Assembly (NCBI RefSeq): GCF_042752395.1
Contig: NZ_JBHYXZ010000029.1
Coordinates: 1-64,000 of the forward strand
Source: Actinosynnema sp042752395
GTDB lineage: Bacteria; Actinomycetota; Actinomycetes; Mycobacteriales; Pseudonocardiaceae
Direction: 5' to 3'
Length of the DNA: 64,000 bases
Part shown: piece after piece, positions 1 through 8,509 of the stretch
Layout of the letters: each line of letters starts with the position of its first letter
How positions within the stretch are numbered: position 1 is the first letter of the stretch
Notes under the pieces: generated by a model
The model's database searches: none
Told to the model about the DNA's origin: nothing
The model's input: the letters and a program-made list of their open reading frames with translations, nothing else
Made by a program: the position numbers and the translations under genes

Positions 1-100
1 GGGGGGGGGGGGCCGGCCCCCCCCCCCGGCCGCGCGCGGGCGGCGCCCCGGGGCGGCCCGGCCCCCCCCCCCGCCCCCCACCGCGCGGGGTGGGCGGGCC
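1..100. other. Low-complexity G/C homopolymer patch at window start
   Basis: This stretch is almost only runs of G and C, unlike the rest of the window, where runs longer than about seven are rare. The same texture flanks the N gaps, so it is most likely unreliable contig-end sequence. I see no gene in it. Bases 101-315 look normal and hold the GH3 promoter and operators. Confidence 0.6.
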
Positions 101-119
101 CCCGCAGGCCACCAGCGGT

Positions 120-133
120 TGTTAGCGCTAACA
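120..133. promoter_or_regulatory. LacI-type operator, perfect 14-bp palindrome
   Basis: TGTTAGCGCTAACA is a perfect palindrome with the central CG typical of LacI-family operators. Closely related sequences lie upstream of the local lacI gene (12466-12479 and 12578-12591), so this is the best candidate site for that repressor. It lies about 180 bp before the GH3 start, which leaves room for a promoter between the two. Confidence 0.6.
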
Positions 134-225
134 CCGCCCGACCGGTCGGGGATCGGTCAAGAGCGGCTTGTCAAGGCGCGTCGGTCGAGTGAATGAACGT
201 TGACAGCCTCGACGTGACGAGGTTG

Positions 226-274
226 TTGCGCACGTCACGGCCGGACCTCTACGGTGCAATCGAAGCGCTTCGAT
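226..274 (+). promoter_or_regulatory. Putative GH3 promoter with second LacI-type operator
   Basis: Bases 259-274 form the perfect 16-bp palindrome ATCGAAGCGCTTCGAT, a classical LacI-family operator shape. Just upstream are a weak -35 (TTGCGC, 226-231) and -10 (TACGGT, 250-255) with an 18-bp spacer, so a repressor bound here would cover the start of transcription. The arms differ from those of the 120-133 site, which suggests a second LacI-family input. The promoter boxes are a weak inference; the palindrome is directly visible. Confidence 0.5.
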
Positions 275-315
275 GACCGGGAGCCGCGCGCTCCCCGAAC
301 CGGAGGGGGACGTCC

Positions 316-3222
316 GTGTCGAGGGTTCGTCGTGCGGCGGCGGTGGCGGCGATCGCGTCCCTGCTGCTGTCGCCCCTGCCCGCGCACGCGCGGGAACTCC
401 CGTTCCGCGACCCGGACCTGCCCCGCGCCGCCCGCCTCGACGACCTGCTCGGCCGGCTCACCCTCGACGAGAAGGTGTCCCTGCTGCACCAGTACCAGCC
501 GGCGATCCCCCGGCTCGGGATCGGCGCGTTCAAGACCGGCACCGAGGCGCTGCACGGCGTCGCGTGGCTGGGCGAGGCGACGGTCTTCCCCCAGGCGCTC
601 GGCCTCGCGACCACGTGGGACCCCGAGCTGGTCCGCCGGGTCGGCGCGGTGACCGGGCGCGAGGCGCGCGGCTTCCACGCGCGCGACCCCGCGTTCAACG
701 GGCTGAACCTGTGGGCCCCGGTGGTGAACCCGCTGCGCGACCCGCGGTGGGGCCGCAACGAGGAGGGCTACTCCGAGGACCCGTACCTCACCGGCCGGAT
801 CTCGACCGCGTTCGGCCGCGGCGTCCAGGGCGACCACCCCGACTACCTCCAGGCCGCGCCGACGCTGAAGCACTACCTCGCCTACAACGTCGAGGAGTCC
901 CGGACCACGGTCGACTCGATCGTCCCGCCGCGCGTGCTGAAGGACTACGACGAGGCCGCGTTCCGGCCCGCGATCTCGGCGGACGCCGCGACCGGCGTGA
1001 TGGCCTCGTACAACCTGGTCAACGGCCGTCCCACGCACGTCGGCCCGGAGCTGGACGAGGTCGTGCGGTCCTGGACCGACGAGGACCTGATGATCGTCGG
1101 CGACGCGGGCGGCGCGTCGAACCTCACCGGCTCGCAGCGCTACTTCGCCACCGCGGCGGAGGCGAACGCGGCGGCCGTGCGGGCGGGGCTGGACAGCTTC
1201 ACCGAGAACGACCGGAACTCCGCCCCCACCACGACGGCGCTGAAGACCGCGCTCGACCGGGGCCTGCTGACGGAGGCCGACGTCGAGGACGCCGCCCGGC
1301 ACGTGCTGTCGATCCGGTTCCGGCTGGGCGAGTTCGACCCGGCCGGCCGCAACCCGTACGCGGGCACGACGCCCGACGTCATCGACGCGCCGGAGCACCG
1401 GCAACTCGCCCGCGAGGTCGCCGCCCGGCAGGTCGTGCTGCTGCGCAACGACAACCGCACCCTGCCGCTGTCCACCTCGGACACCAAGGACGTCGCGGTG
1501 GTGGGCCAGCTCGCCGACACCCTGTACGAGGACTGGTACTCCGGCACCATGCCCTACCGCGTCACGCCGGCGCAGGGCATCGGGGAACGCGCCGACGTCA
1601 CGGTGAGCGAGGGCGTGGACCGGATCAGGCTGAAGGACCTGGCCACGGGCCGCTACGTGACCGCGTCCACCGCGCCCGCCGGCGCGCCGCTCACCGCGAC
1701 CGAGCCGACCCCGGGCGACGCGAGCGCGCTGGACGTGTTCGACTGGGGCGAGGGCACGGTCACGCTGAGGACGGTCGCGAACGGCAAGACGGTGTCCCTG
1801 GGCGACGGGCGCGCCCTGGTGAACAACGCCGCGCAGCCCACCGGCTGGTTCGTCCAGCAGCAGCTCAGGCTCGTGGCCCGGCCGGACGGCGCGTACGTGC
1901 TGGAGTACGCGGGCAACGACGCGCGAGCACCCTACTTCCGGGACCGGTACGTGGTCGTGGGCGCGGACGGCAGGCTCACGCTGGGGGCCGCGACGCCGGA
2001 GGCGGCGGCGAAGTTCGGCCGCGAGGTCGTGCGCAGCGGGGTGGACAGCGCGGTCGCCGCGGCGAAGGACGCCGATGCGGTGGTCGTGGTGGTCGGCAGC
2101 ATGCCGTTCATCAACGGCCGCGAGGACGACGACCGCACGACCACCGAGCTGCCCGCCGCGCAGCGCGCCGTGATCGACGCGGTGCGCGCGGCGAACCCGC
2201 GCACGATCGTCGTGCTGGAGAGCGGCTACCCGTACGCCGGCGACTGGGACACCGCCGACCTGCCCGCGATCCTGTGGACCACGCACGCCGGCCAGGAGAC
2301 CGGGCACGCGCTCGCCGACGTGCTGTTCGGCGACCGCGACCCGAGCGGCCGGCTGACCCAGACGTGGTACCGCTCCGACGCCGACCTGCCGGACAAGTTC
2401 CGGTACGACATCGCCAAGTCCGGGCACACCTACCAGTACTTCCGCGGCACGCCCCTGTACCCGTTCGGGCACGGGTTGAGCTACACCTCGTTCCGCTACT
2501 CGGGGCTGCGGGTGGACCGGCCGGTGGTGGACGCCACCGGCGAGGTGAAGGTCCGCGTGGACGTGACCAACACCGGCGACCGGGCGGGTGTCGAGGTGGT
2601 CCAGCTGTACTCGCGCCAGCAGGTGTCGCGGGTCCAGCAGCCGCTCCGGCAGTTGCGCGCGTTCGAGCGGGTGGAACTGCGGCCCGGCGAGACCAAGCGG
2701 GTGGAGTTGACGCTCCGCGCGGCCGACCTGGGGTTCTGGGACGTGACGCGGGAGCGGCGGGTGGTGGAGAACGCGCCGCACGAGCTGCTGGTCGGGCCGC
2801 TGAGCCGCACGCTCGTCGTGCGCGGGGAGAAGATCCCGCCGCGCGACCTGGGCCGGCCGACCCCGGCGAAGAACTTCGACGACTACTCGGGCGTGACGCT
2901 GGTGGACACCACCAGGGAGCGCGGCACCGCCGTCGCGGCGACGGCCCCCGGCCAGTGGGTCGCCTTCCGGGACGTGGACCTCGGCCGGACGTCCCGGTCG
3001 CTGACGGCGCGCGTGGCGAACCCGGACGCGCCGACGACGGTGGAGGTCCGCCTCGGCGGCCCCGCCGGCCGGCTCGTGGGCACGCTCGCCGTGCCCACCA
3101 CGGCCGACAAGCACACCTGGACGCAGGTCTCGACGCCGTTGCGCGGCGCGGCCGGTCGGCAGGACGTGTACCTGGTCTTCACGGGGAAGGCCCGGCTCGA
3201 CAACCTCACCGCGGAGGGATGA
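316..3222 (+). CDS. Secreted glycoside hydrolase family 3 (beta-glucosidase/beta-xylosidase)
   Basis: A 968-residue exported GH3 enzyme. GTG start with the SD GGAGGGGG just upstream. Residues 1-25 form a signal peptide ending AHA. The N-terminal barrel carries the nucleophile region IVGDAGG (Asp263); the second GH3 domain follows. An extra module of about 130 residues (roughly 434-565), rich in beta-trefoil/fascin-like phrases such as GRYVTA, interrupts the C-terminal domain. An FnIII-like domain and a C-terminal CBM6-like beta-sandwich (about 840-968) follow. GH3 enzymes remove beta-linked glucose or xylose from non-reducing ends. It is the first gene of the importer/GH31/GH35 cluster, so its likely job is trimming plant oligosaccharides outside the cell. 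The exact sugar specificity cannot be read from sequence. Confidence 0.9.
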   Translation: MSRVRRAAAVAAIASLLLSPLPAHARELPFRDPDLPRAARLDDLLGRLTLDEKVSLLHQYQPAIPRLGIGAFKTGTEALHGVAWLGEATVFPQALGLATTWDPELVRRVGAVTGREARGFHARDPAFNGLNLWAPVVNPLRDPRWGRNEEGYSEDPYLTGRISTAFGRGVQGDHPDYLQAAPTLKHYLAYNVEESRTTVDSIVPPRVLKDYDEAAFRPAISADAATGVMASYNLVNGRPTHVGPELDEVVRSWTDEDLMIVGDAGGASNLTGSQRYFATAAEANAAAVRAGLDSFTENDRNSAPTTTALKTALDRGLLTEADVEDAARHVLSIRFRLGEFDPAGRNPYAGTTPDVIDAPEHRQLAREVAARQVVLLRNDNRTLPLSTSDTKDVAVVGQLADTLYEDWYSGTMPYRVTPAQGIGERADVTVSEGVDRIRLKDLATGRYVTASTAPAGAPLTATEPTPGDASALDVFDWGEGTVTLRTVANGKTVSLGDGRALVNNAAQPTGWFVQQQLRLVARPDGAYVLEYAGNDARAPYFRDRYVVVGADGRLTLGAATPEAAAKFGREVVRSGVDSAVAAAKDADAVVVVVGSMPFINGREDDDRTTTELPAAQRAVIDAVRAANPRTIVVLESGYPYAGDWDTADLPAILWTTHAGQETGHALADVLFGDRDPSGRLTQTWYRSDADLPDKFRYDIAKSGHTYQYFRGTPLYPFGHGLSYTSFRYSGLRVDRPVVDATGEVKVRVDVTNTGDRAGVEVVQLYSRQQVSRVQQPLRQLRAFERVELRPGETKRVELTLRAADLGFWDVTRERRVVENAPHELLVGPLSRTLVVRGEKIPPRDLGRPTPAKNFDDYSGVTLVDTTRERGTAVAATAPGQWVAFRDVDLGRTSRSLTARVANPDAPTTVEVRLGGPAGRLVGTLAVPTTADKHTWTQVSTPLRGAAGRQDVYLVFTGKARLDNLTAEG

Positions 3223-3226
3223 TCCG

Positions 3227-4504
3227 ATGTCCAAGCGACTCCTGGCGGCCGCGGTGGCGGCCGTGCTGGCCGTGGCCGGGTGCGGGGGTTCGGAGGGTTC
3301 CTCCGACCCGAACACCCTGAAGCTGTGGCACTACGAGGGTCCGGACAGCGCCATGGGCGTGGCGTGGGCCGCGGCGATCGAGAAGTTCGAGGAGACGCAC
3401 CCCGGCGTGAAGGTGCAGTTCGAGGAGAAGGGCTTCGAGCAGATCCAGAAGACCGCCTCGATGGTGCTCAACTCCAAGGACGCGCCGGACATCCTGGAGT
3501 ACAACAAGGGCAACGCGACCGCCGGCCTGCTGTCCAAGCAGGGTTTGCTGACCGACCTCAGCGACGAGGTCGCCAAGCGCGGGTGGGACAAGAAGCTCGG
3601 GCCGGGCATCGACACCACGGCCAAGTACGACGAGCGCGGCGTGATGGGGTCCGGCAAGTGGTACGGCATCCCCAACTACGCCGAGTACGTGATGGTCTAC
3701 TACAACAAGACGATGTTCGACCAGCAGGGCCTCGCCGCGCCCAGGACGCTGGACGAGCTGACCGCCGCGATGGACAGGTTCGTCGACGCGGGCATCACGC
3801 CGCTCGCGCTGGGCGGCGCGGAGTACCCGGCCCACCAGTTGTTCTACCAGTTGGCGCTGACCAAGGCCGACCGCGACTGGGTGGACCGCTTCCAGCGCTA
3901 CACCGGTGACGTCGACTTCCACGACAACACGTGGGTGTTCGGCGCGGAGACGTTCGCCAAGTGGCTGCGCGAGGGCTACATCGCCAAGGACTCGGCCGGC
4001 CTGAAGGCCGAGGACATGGGGCTCGCGTTCATGCAGGGCAAGAACCCGATCATGATCAGCGGGAGCTGGTGGTTCGGCCGGGTGCAGGCCCAGGTGAAGG
4101 ACTTCGAGTGGGCCACGGTGCCGTGGCCGGGCATGACGTCCGGCTCCAGCGGCAACCTGTGGGTGGTGCCGAAGGGGTCGGGCAACAAGCAGCTCGCCTA
4201 CGACTTCATCGAGATCACCATGTCCCCGGAGATCCAGGACAAGCTGCGCGACGCGGGCGGCATCGCGGTCGCGCCGGGCGGCGCCCCCGCGACCGACCCG
4301 AAGACCAAGCAGCTCAACGACGACTTCAAGGCGCTCGTCGACGACGACCGGCTCGCGTTCTACCCGGACTGGCCCGCGCCCGGCTTCTACGACGCGCAGG
4401 TGTCGTCGGTGCAGAAGGTGATCACCGGTCAGATCGGCGCGCACGAGGCGTTGACCGAGATGGCCGACTACTACAAGGAGAACACGGCGAGCGTAGGCAA
4501 ATGA
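3227..4504 (+). CDS. Sugar ABC transporter substrate-binding lipoprotein
   Basis: 425 residues. The N-terminus is a lipoprotein signal with lipobox AVAGC, followed by a family 1 extracellular solute-binding fold (LKLWHYEG, then a GITPLALGG/FMQGKNPIMISG core). It should be a membrane-tethered sugar-oligomer receptor. It starts 4 bp after the GH3 stop, and its TGA overlaps the ATG of the first permease (ATGA). The neighbouring GH31 and GH35 suggest a xylosylated and galactosylated oligosaccharide as ligand, which is inference from context. Confidence 0.93.
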   Translation: MSKRLLAAAVAAVLAVAGCGGSEGSSDPNTLKLWHYEGPDSAMGVAWAAAIEKFEETHPGVKVQFEEKGFEQIQKTASMVLNSKDAPDILEYNKGNATAGLLSKQGLLTDLSDEVAKRGWDKKLGPGIDTTAKYDERGVMGSGKWYGIPNYAEYVMVYYNKTMFDQQGLAAPRTLDELTAAMDRFVDAGITPLALGGAEYPAHQLFYQLALTKADRDWVDRFQRYTGDVDFHDNTWVFGAETFAKWLREGYIAKDSAGLKAEDMGLAFMQGKNPIMISGSWWFGRVQAQVKDFEWATVPWPGMTSGSSGNLWVVPKGSGNKQLAYDFIEITMSPEIQDKLRDAGGIAVAPGGAPATDPKTKQLNDDFKALVDDDRLAFYPDWPAPGFYDAQVSSVQKVITGQIGAHEALTEMADYYKENTASVGK

Positions 4505-5403
4505 GCCTGGTCCCCACCTCGATCCGCGACCGCGGGTCGTACCTGCTCTTCCTGATCCCCGGCGGGTTGCTGCTGCTCGCGGTGATCCTGGTGCCGTTCG
4601 GGATGAACGTCGGCATCAGCTTCACCGAGTGGTCCGGCGCGGGCGAGCCGGAGTGGATCGGGCTGGACAACTACACCCGGCTGATGTCGGACGGCACCTT
4701 CTGGGCGTCGTTCCGGCACAACGTCGGGCTGGTCGTGGCGATGGCGGTCCTGCCGACCCTGGCGGGGCTCGTCATCGCCGCGGCCCTGTTCGACTTCATC
4801 GGCAAGCACTTCGGCGCGCGGCACGCGGCCGTGCTGCGGGCGTGCGTCTACCTGCCGCAGGTGCTGCCCATCGCGGTGGCCGGGATCGTGTGGAGCTGGA
4901 TCCTCGCGCCCCGGGACGGCGCGCTGAACGAGGTGCTGCGCGCGGTGGGGCTGGACGCGCTGGCGCAGAACTGGCTGGGCGACCCGGACCTGGCGCTGTG
5001 GACCGTCATGGGCGTGATGCTGTGGATCCAGGTCGGCTACCCGGTGGTGATCTTCATGGCCGGGATGCAGCGGGTCGACCCGTCGCTGCACGAGGCCGCC
5101 GAGCTGGACGGCGCGTCCTGGTGGGGCCGGTTCTTCCACGTGACCGTGCCGCAGATCCGGCCCGAGGTCTTCGTCGTGCTGCTGACCTGCACCATCGCCG
5201 CGCTCAAGGTGTTCGCGCCGATCTACGTGCTGACCCGGGGCGGACCGGGCGGCGCGACGAACGTGCCGTCGTACTACTCGTTCCAGAACTTCTTCGAGAA
5301 GACCCAGGTCGGCTACGGCGCGGCCATCGCCACCGTGCTCACGGTGCTGATCCTGCTGCTCACCACCGTGTTCCTGCGCGTGCAGAACCGGGGTGAGCGG
5401 TGA
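4501..5403 (+). CDS. Sugar ABC transporter permease 1 (MalF type)
   Basis: 300-residue integral membrane protein with six hydrophobic helices and the inner-membrane EAA loop (EAAELDGASWWGRFF) that docks the ATPase. It is the MalF-like half of a CUT1 importer. The ATG overlaps the stop of the binding-protein gene, and its own TGA overlaps the start of the second permease (TGATG), so translation is coupled. No ATPase gene lies in the cluster. Actinomycete CUT1 importers often borrow a shared MsiK-type ATPase encoded elsewhere. Confidence 0.93.
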   Translation: MSLVPTSIRDRGSYLLFLIPGGLLLLAVILVPFGMNVGISFTEWSGAGEPEWIGLDNYTRLMSDGTFWASFRHNVGLVVAMAVLPTLAGLVIAAALFDFIGKHFGARHAAVLRACVYLPQVLPIAVAGIVWSWILAPRDGALNEVLRAVGLDALAQNWLGDPDLALWTVMGVMLWIQVGYPVVIFMAGMQRVDPSLHEAAELDGASWWGRFFHVTVPQIRPEVFVVLLTCTIAALKVFAPIYVLTRGGPGGATNVPSYYSFQNFFEKTQVGYGAAIATVLTVLILLLTTVFLRVQNRGER

Positions 5404-6215
5404 TGCGGCGGCACGCGGTGCTGTGGTCGATGATCGTGCTGGCGGCGGTGATGCTGGCGCCGTTCGCCATCGTCGCGCTCAACGCGGTGAAGACGCCCGA
5501 GGAGTACTCCACCGGCGGGCCGCTGAGCCTGCCCGACGGGGTGTCGCTGGACGGGATCGTGGCGTTCTGGGAGCGCGTCGACTTCGGCGAGAAGCTGCTC
5601 AACAGCGTGGTGATCAGCGGCTCGGTGGCCGTGCTGGCGGTGGTCGTGTCGGTGTTCAACGCCTACGCGCTGGGCATCGGCCGGGTGAAGGGCAGGCTGT
5701 GGATCCTGGTGGTGTTCCTCATCGCGAACACCCTGCCGCAGGAGGCGTTGGTCTACCCGCTGTACTTCCTGGCCAACGAGGTCGGGCTGTACGACACCAA
5801 GCTCGCCGTGATCGTCATCTTCACGGTGATCCAGGCCGCGTTCGGCACCTACCTGCTCACCTCGACGCTCGGCGGCTTCCCCCGCGAACTGCTGGAGGCC
5901 GCCCGCATCGACGGCGCGAACAAGTGGCAGACCCTGGTGCGGATCGTGGTGCCGATCAGCAGGCCCACCCTGGGCGTGCTGTTCGTGTTCTTCTTCATCT
6001 GGACCTGGAACGAGTTCTTCCTCCCGCTGGTGCTGCTGATCTCCAACGAGAACCAGACGGTGCCGGTGGCGTTGGGCGTGCTCCAGGGCCAGCGGATGAT
6101 GGACGCCACCCTGACCAGCGCGTCGGCGCTGCTCGGGGTCATCCCGGCCATCGTCTTCTTCCTGATCTTTCAGCGCGCGTTGACCCGCGGCATCACGGCA
6201 GGAGCGGTCAAGTGA
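5403..6215 (+). CDS. Sugar ABC transporter permease 2 (MalG type)
   Basis: 270-residue MalG-like permease with the EAA loop EAARIDGANKWQTL near the C-terminal third. A GTG at 5400 is an equally possible in-frame start one codon upstream; I chose the ATG that shares its A with the previous stop. It ends in a GTGA overlap with the GH31 gene, so import and intracellular hydrolysis are translationally linked. Confidence 0.93.
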   Translation: MRRHAVLWSMIVLAAVMLAPFAIVALNAVKTPEEYSTGGPLSLPDGVSLDGIVAFWERVDFGEKLLNSVVISGSVAVLAVVVSVFNAYALGIGRVKGRLWILVVFLIANTLPQEALVYPLYFLANEVGLYDTKLAVIVIFTVIQAAFGTYLLTSTLGGFPRELLEAARIDGANKWQTLVRIVVPISRPTLGVLFVFFFIWTWNEFFLPLVLLISNENQTVPVALGVLQGQRMMDATLTSASALLGVIPAIVFFLIFQRALTRGITAGAVK

Positions 6216-8509
6216 AGTTCAGCGACGGGTACTGGCTGCTGCGGCCTGGGGTCGAGGCCGCCTATCCGGTTGAGGTGCGTGACGTCACCACCGGCAACGG
6301 GGAGGTCGTCGTGCACGCGTCGACCCACCCGATCCGGCACCGCGGCGACACGCTCAAGGGCCCCGTGGTCACGCTCGGGCTCACCTCGCCGATGGCCGAC
6401 GTGATCGGCGTGAAGATCACGCACTTCGCCGGTGAGACGCCGAAGGAACCGGCGTTCGCGCTGGCCTCCGACGCCGCGCACGAGGCGAAGGTGGTGGAGG
6501 ACGACGCCGGCGTGGTGATGACCTCGGGCGCGCTGTCGGTGCGGGTGCACCGCGGCGACCGGTGGCGGGTCGAGTTCACCGCCGACGGCCGCGCCCTCAC
6601 CAGCAGCGGCACGAAGGGCATCGGGTTCATGACCGCGGACGGCGTGCACCACGTCCGCGAGCAGCTGACCATGGGCGTCGGCGACACCGTCTACGGGCTG
6701 GGCGAGCGGTTCGGGCCGCTGGTCAAGAACGGCCAGACGGTGGACATCTGGAACGCCGACGGCGGCACCAGCAGCGAGCAGGCGTACAAGAACGTCCCGT
6801 TCTACCTGACCAACGCCGGGTACGGGATCTTCGTCAACCACCCCGGGCACGTGTCGTTCGAGGTGGGCTCGGAGACGGTGTCGAAGGTCCAGTTCAGCGT
6901 CGAGGGCCAGCGGCTGGAGTACTTCCTGATCTACGGGCCCACGCCGCGCGAGATCCTGCGCAAGTACACCGCGCTCACCGGCCGGCCCGCGCTGCCGCCG
7001 GCGTGGTCGTTCGGGCTGTGGCTGTCGACGTCGTTCACCACCTCCTACGACGAGCAGACCGTCTCGGGGTTCATCGACGGCATGCTGGAGCGCGACCTGC
7101 CGCTGAGCGTGTTCCACTTCGACTGCTTCTGGATGCGCGAGTTCCACTGGTGCGACTTCGAGTGGGACCCGCGCACGTTCCCCGACCCGGTCGGCATGCT
7201 GGAGCGGCTGCGCGCCCGCGGCCTGCGCATCTCGGTCTGGATCAACCCCTACATCGCGCAGCGCTCCCCGCTGTTCGCCGAGGGCCGGGCGAACGGCTAC
7301 CTGCTGCGCAAGCCGAACGGCGACGTGTGGCAGTGGGACCTGTGGCAGCCCGGCATGGCGCTGGTCGACTTCACCAACCCCGCCGCCCGCGCCTGGTACG
7401 CGGCCAAGCTCGACGCCCTGCTGGCCCAGGGCGTGGACTGCTTCAAGACCGACTTCGGCGAGCGCGTCCCGACCGACGTCGTCTACCACGACGGCTCCGA
7501 CCCCGAGCGGATGCACAACTACTACACCCACCTCTACAACCGGACCGTGTTCGACGTGCTGCGCAAGCGGCGCGGCGACGGCGACGCGGTGGTGTTCGCC
7601 CGCTCGGCCACGGCCGGCTCGCAGCAGTTCCCGGTGCACTGGGGCGGCGACTGCGAGGCCACCTACGAGTCGATGGCCGAGAGCCTGCGCGGCGGGCTGT
7701 CGCTCGGCCTGTCCGGCTTCGGCTTCTGGAGCCACGACATCGGCGGCTTCGAGGGCACGCCGTCCGCGGCCCTGTTCAAGCGGTGGATCGCCTTCGGCCT
7801 GCTGTCCTCGCACAGCCGGCTGCACGGCAGCTCGTCCTACCGGGTGCCGTGGCTGTTCGACGAGGAGTCCGTCGACGTGCTGCGCCGGTTCACCAAGCTC
7901 AAGCTCGGCCTCATGCCCTACCTCGACCGCGCCGCACGCCAAGCGGCCGGTGAAGGCGTGCCGATGATGCGGGCGATGGTGGTCGAGTTCCCGGACGACC
8001 CGGGCTGCGCGCACCTGGAACGCCAGTACATGCTCGGCGACGACCTGCTCGTCGCCCCGGTGTTCTCCGACGACGGCGACGTGTCGTACTACGTCCCGGA
8101 GGGCACCTGGACGCACCTGCTGACCGGCGAGACCGTCCAGGGACCGCGCTGGGTCCGCGACCGGTGCGACTTCCTCACCGCCCCGGTGCTGGTCCGCCCG
8201 AACACCGTCCTGCCCGTCGGCGCGGTGGACGACCGGCCGGACTACGACTACGCCGAGGACGTCACCCTGCGGGTGTACCAGCTCGCCGACGGCGACCACG
8301 TCACGGTCGTCGGCGACACCACGTTCCGCACCCACCGCGCCGGTGACCGCATCCGGGTGGAGGTCGAGGGCGCGCCGTCGCGGTGGCGGCTCCTGCTGGT
8401 CGGGGCCGAGGCGGTCGACGCCGCGGACGGCGGCGACGTCACCTCCCACCCCGACGGGGTGCTCGTCGGCGTCGAGGGCGACGCCCTGACCGTGCGGGGC
8501 ATCAGGTGA
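6212..8509 (+). CDS. GH31 alpha-xylosidase (YicI-like)
   Basis: 765 residues without a signal peptide, so cytoplasmic; E. coli YicI has 772. The nucleophile motif KTDFGERVP is present (Asp414), as is the acid/base region HWGGDC (Asp480). The wording of KTDFGE favours alpha-xylosidase over alpha-glucosidase. It removes alpha-1,6-xylose (isoprimeverose-type units) from imported oligosaccharides. GTG start overlapping the permease stop (GTGA), with an AGGAG SD at about 6200. Its own stop overlaps the GH35 start. Together with GH3 and GH35 it makes a complete xyloglucan side-chain and backbone set. Confidence 0.9.
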   Translation: MKFSDGYWLLRPGVEAAYPVEVRDVTTGNGEVVVHASTHPIRHRGDTLKGPVVTLGLTSPMADVIGVKITHFAGETPKEPAFALASDAAHEAKVVEDDAGVVMTSGALSVRVHRGDRWRVEFTADGRALTSSGTKGIGFMTADGVHHVREQLTMGVGDTVYGLGERFGPLVKNGQTVDIWNADGGTSSEQAYKNVPFYLTNAGYGIFVNHPGHVSFEVGSETVSKVQFSVEGQRLEYFLIYGPTPREILRKYTALTGRPALPPAWSFGLWLSTSFTTSYDEQTVSGFIDGMLERDLPLSVFHFDCFWMREFHWCDFEWDPRTFPDPVGMLERLRARGLRISVWINPYIAQRSPLFAEGRANGYLLRKPNGDVWQWDLWQPGMALVDFTNPAARAWYAAKLDALLAQGVDCFKTDFGERVPTDVVYHDGSDPERMHNYYTHLYNRTVFDVLRKRRGDGDAVVFARSATAGSQQFPVHWGGDCEATYESMAESLRGGLSLGLSGFGFWSHDIGGFEGTPSAALFKRWIAFGLLSSHSRLHGSSSYRVPWLFDEESVDVLRRFTKLKLGLMPYLDRAARQAAGEGVPMMRAMVVEFPDDPGCAHLERQYMLGDDLLVAPVFSDDGDVSYYVPEGTWTHLLTGETVQGPRWVRDRCDFLTAPVLVRPNTVLPVGAVDDRPDYDYAEDVTLRVYQLADGDHVTVVGDTTFRTHRAGDRIRVEVEGAPSRWRLLLVGAEAVDAADGGDVTSHPDGVLVGVEGDALTVRGIR

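Noticed and set aside
235..3315. Very long open frames on the opposite strand and in the third frame of GH3 and most other large genes
   Set aside because: At this GC content all frames stay open; their proteins are Arg/Gly/Ala/Pro strings without domains, SDs or signal peptides.
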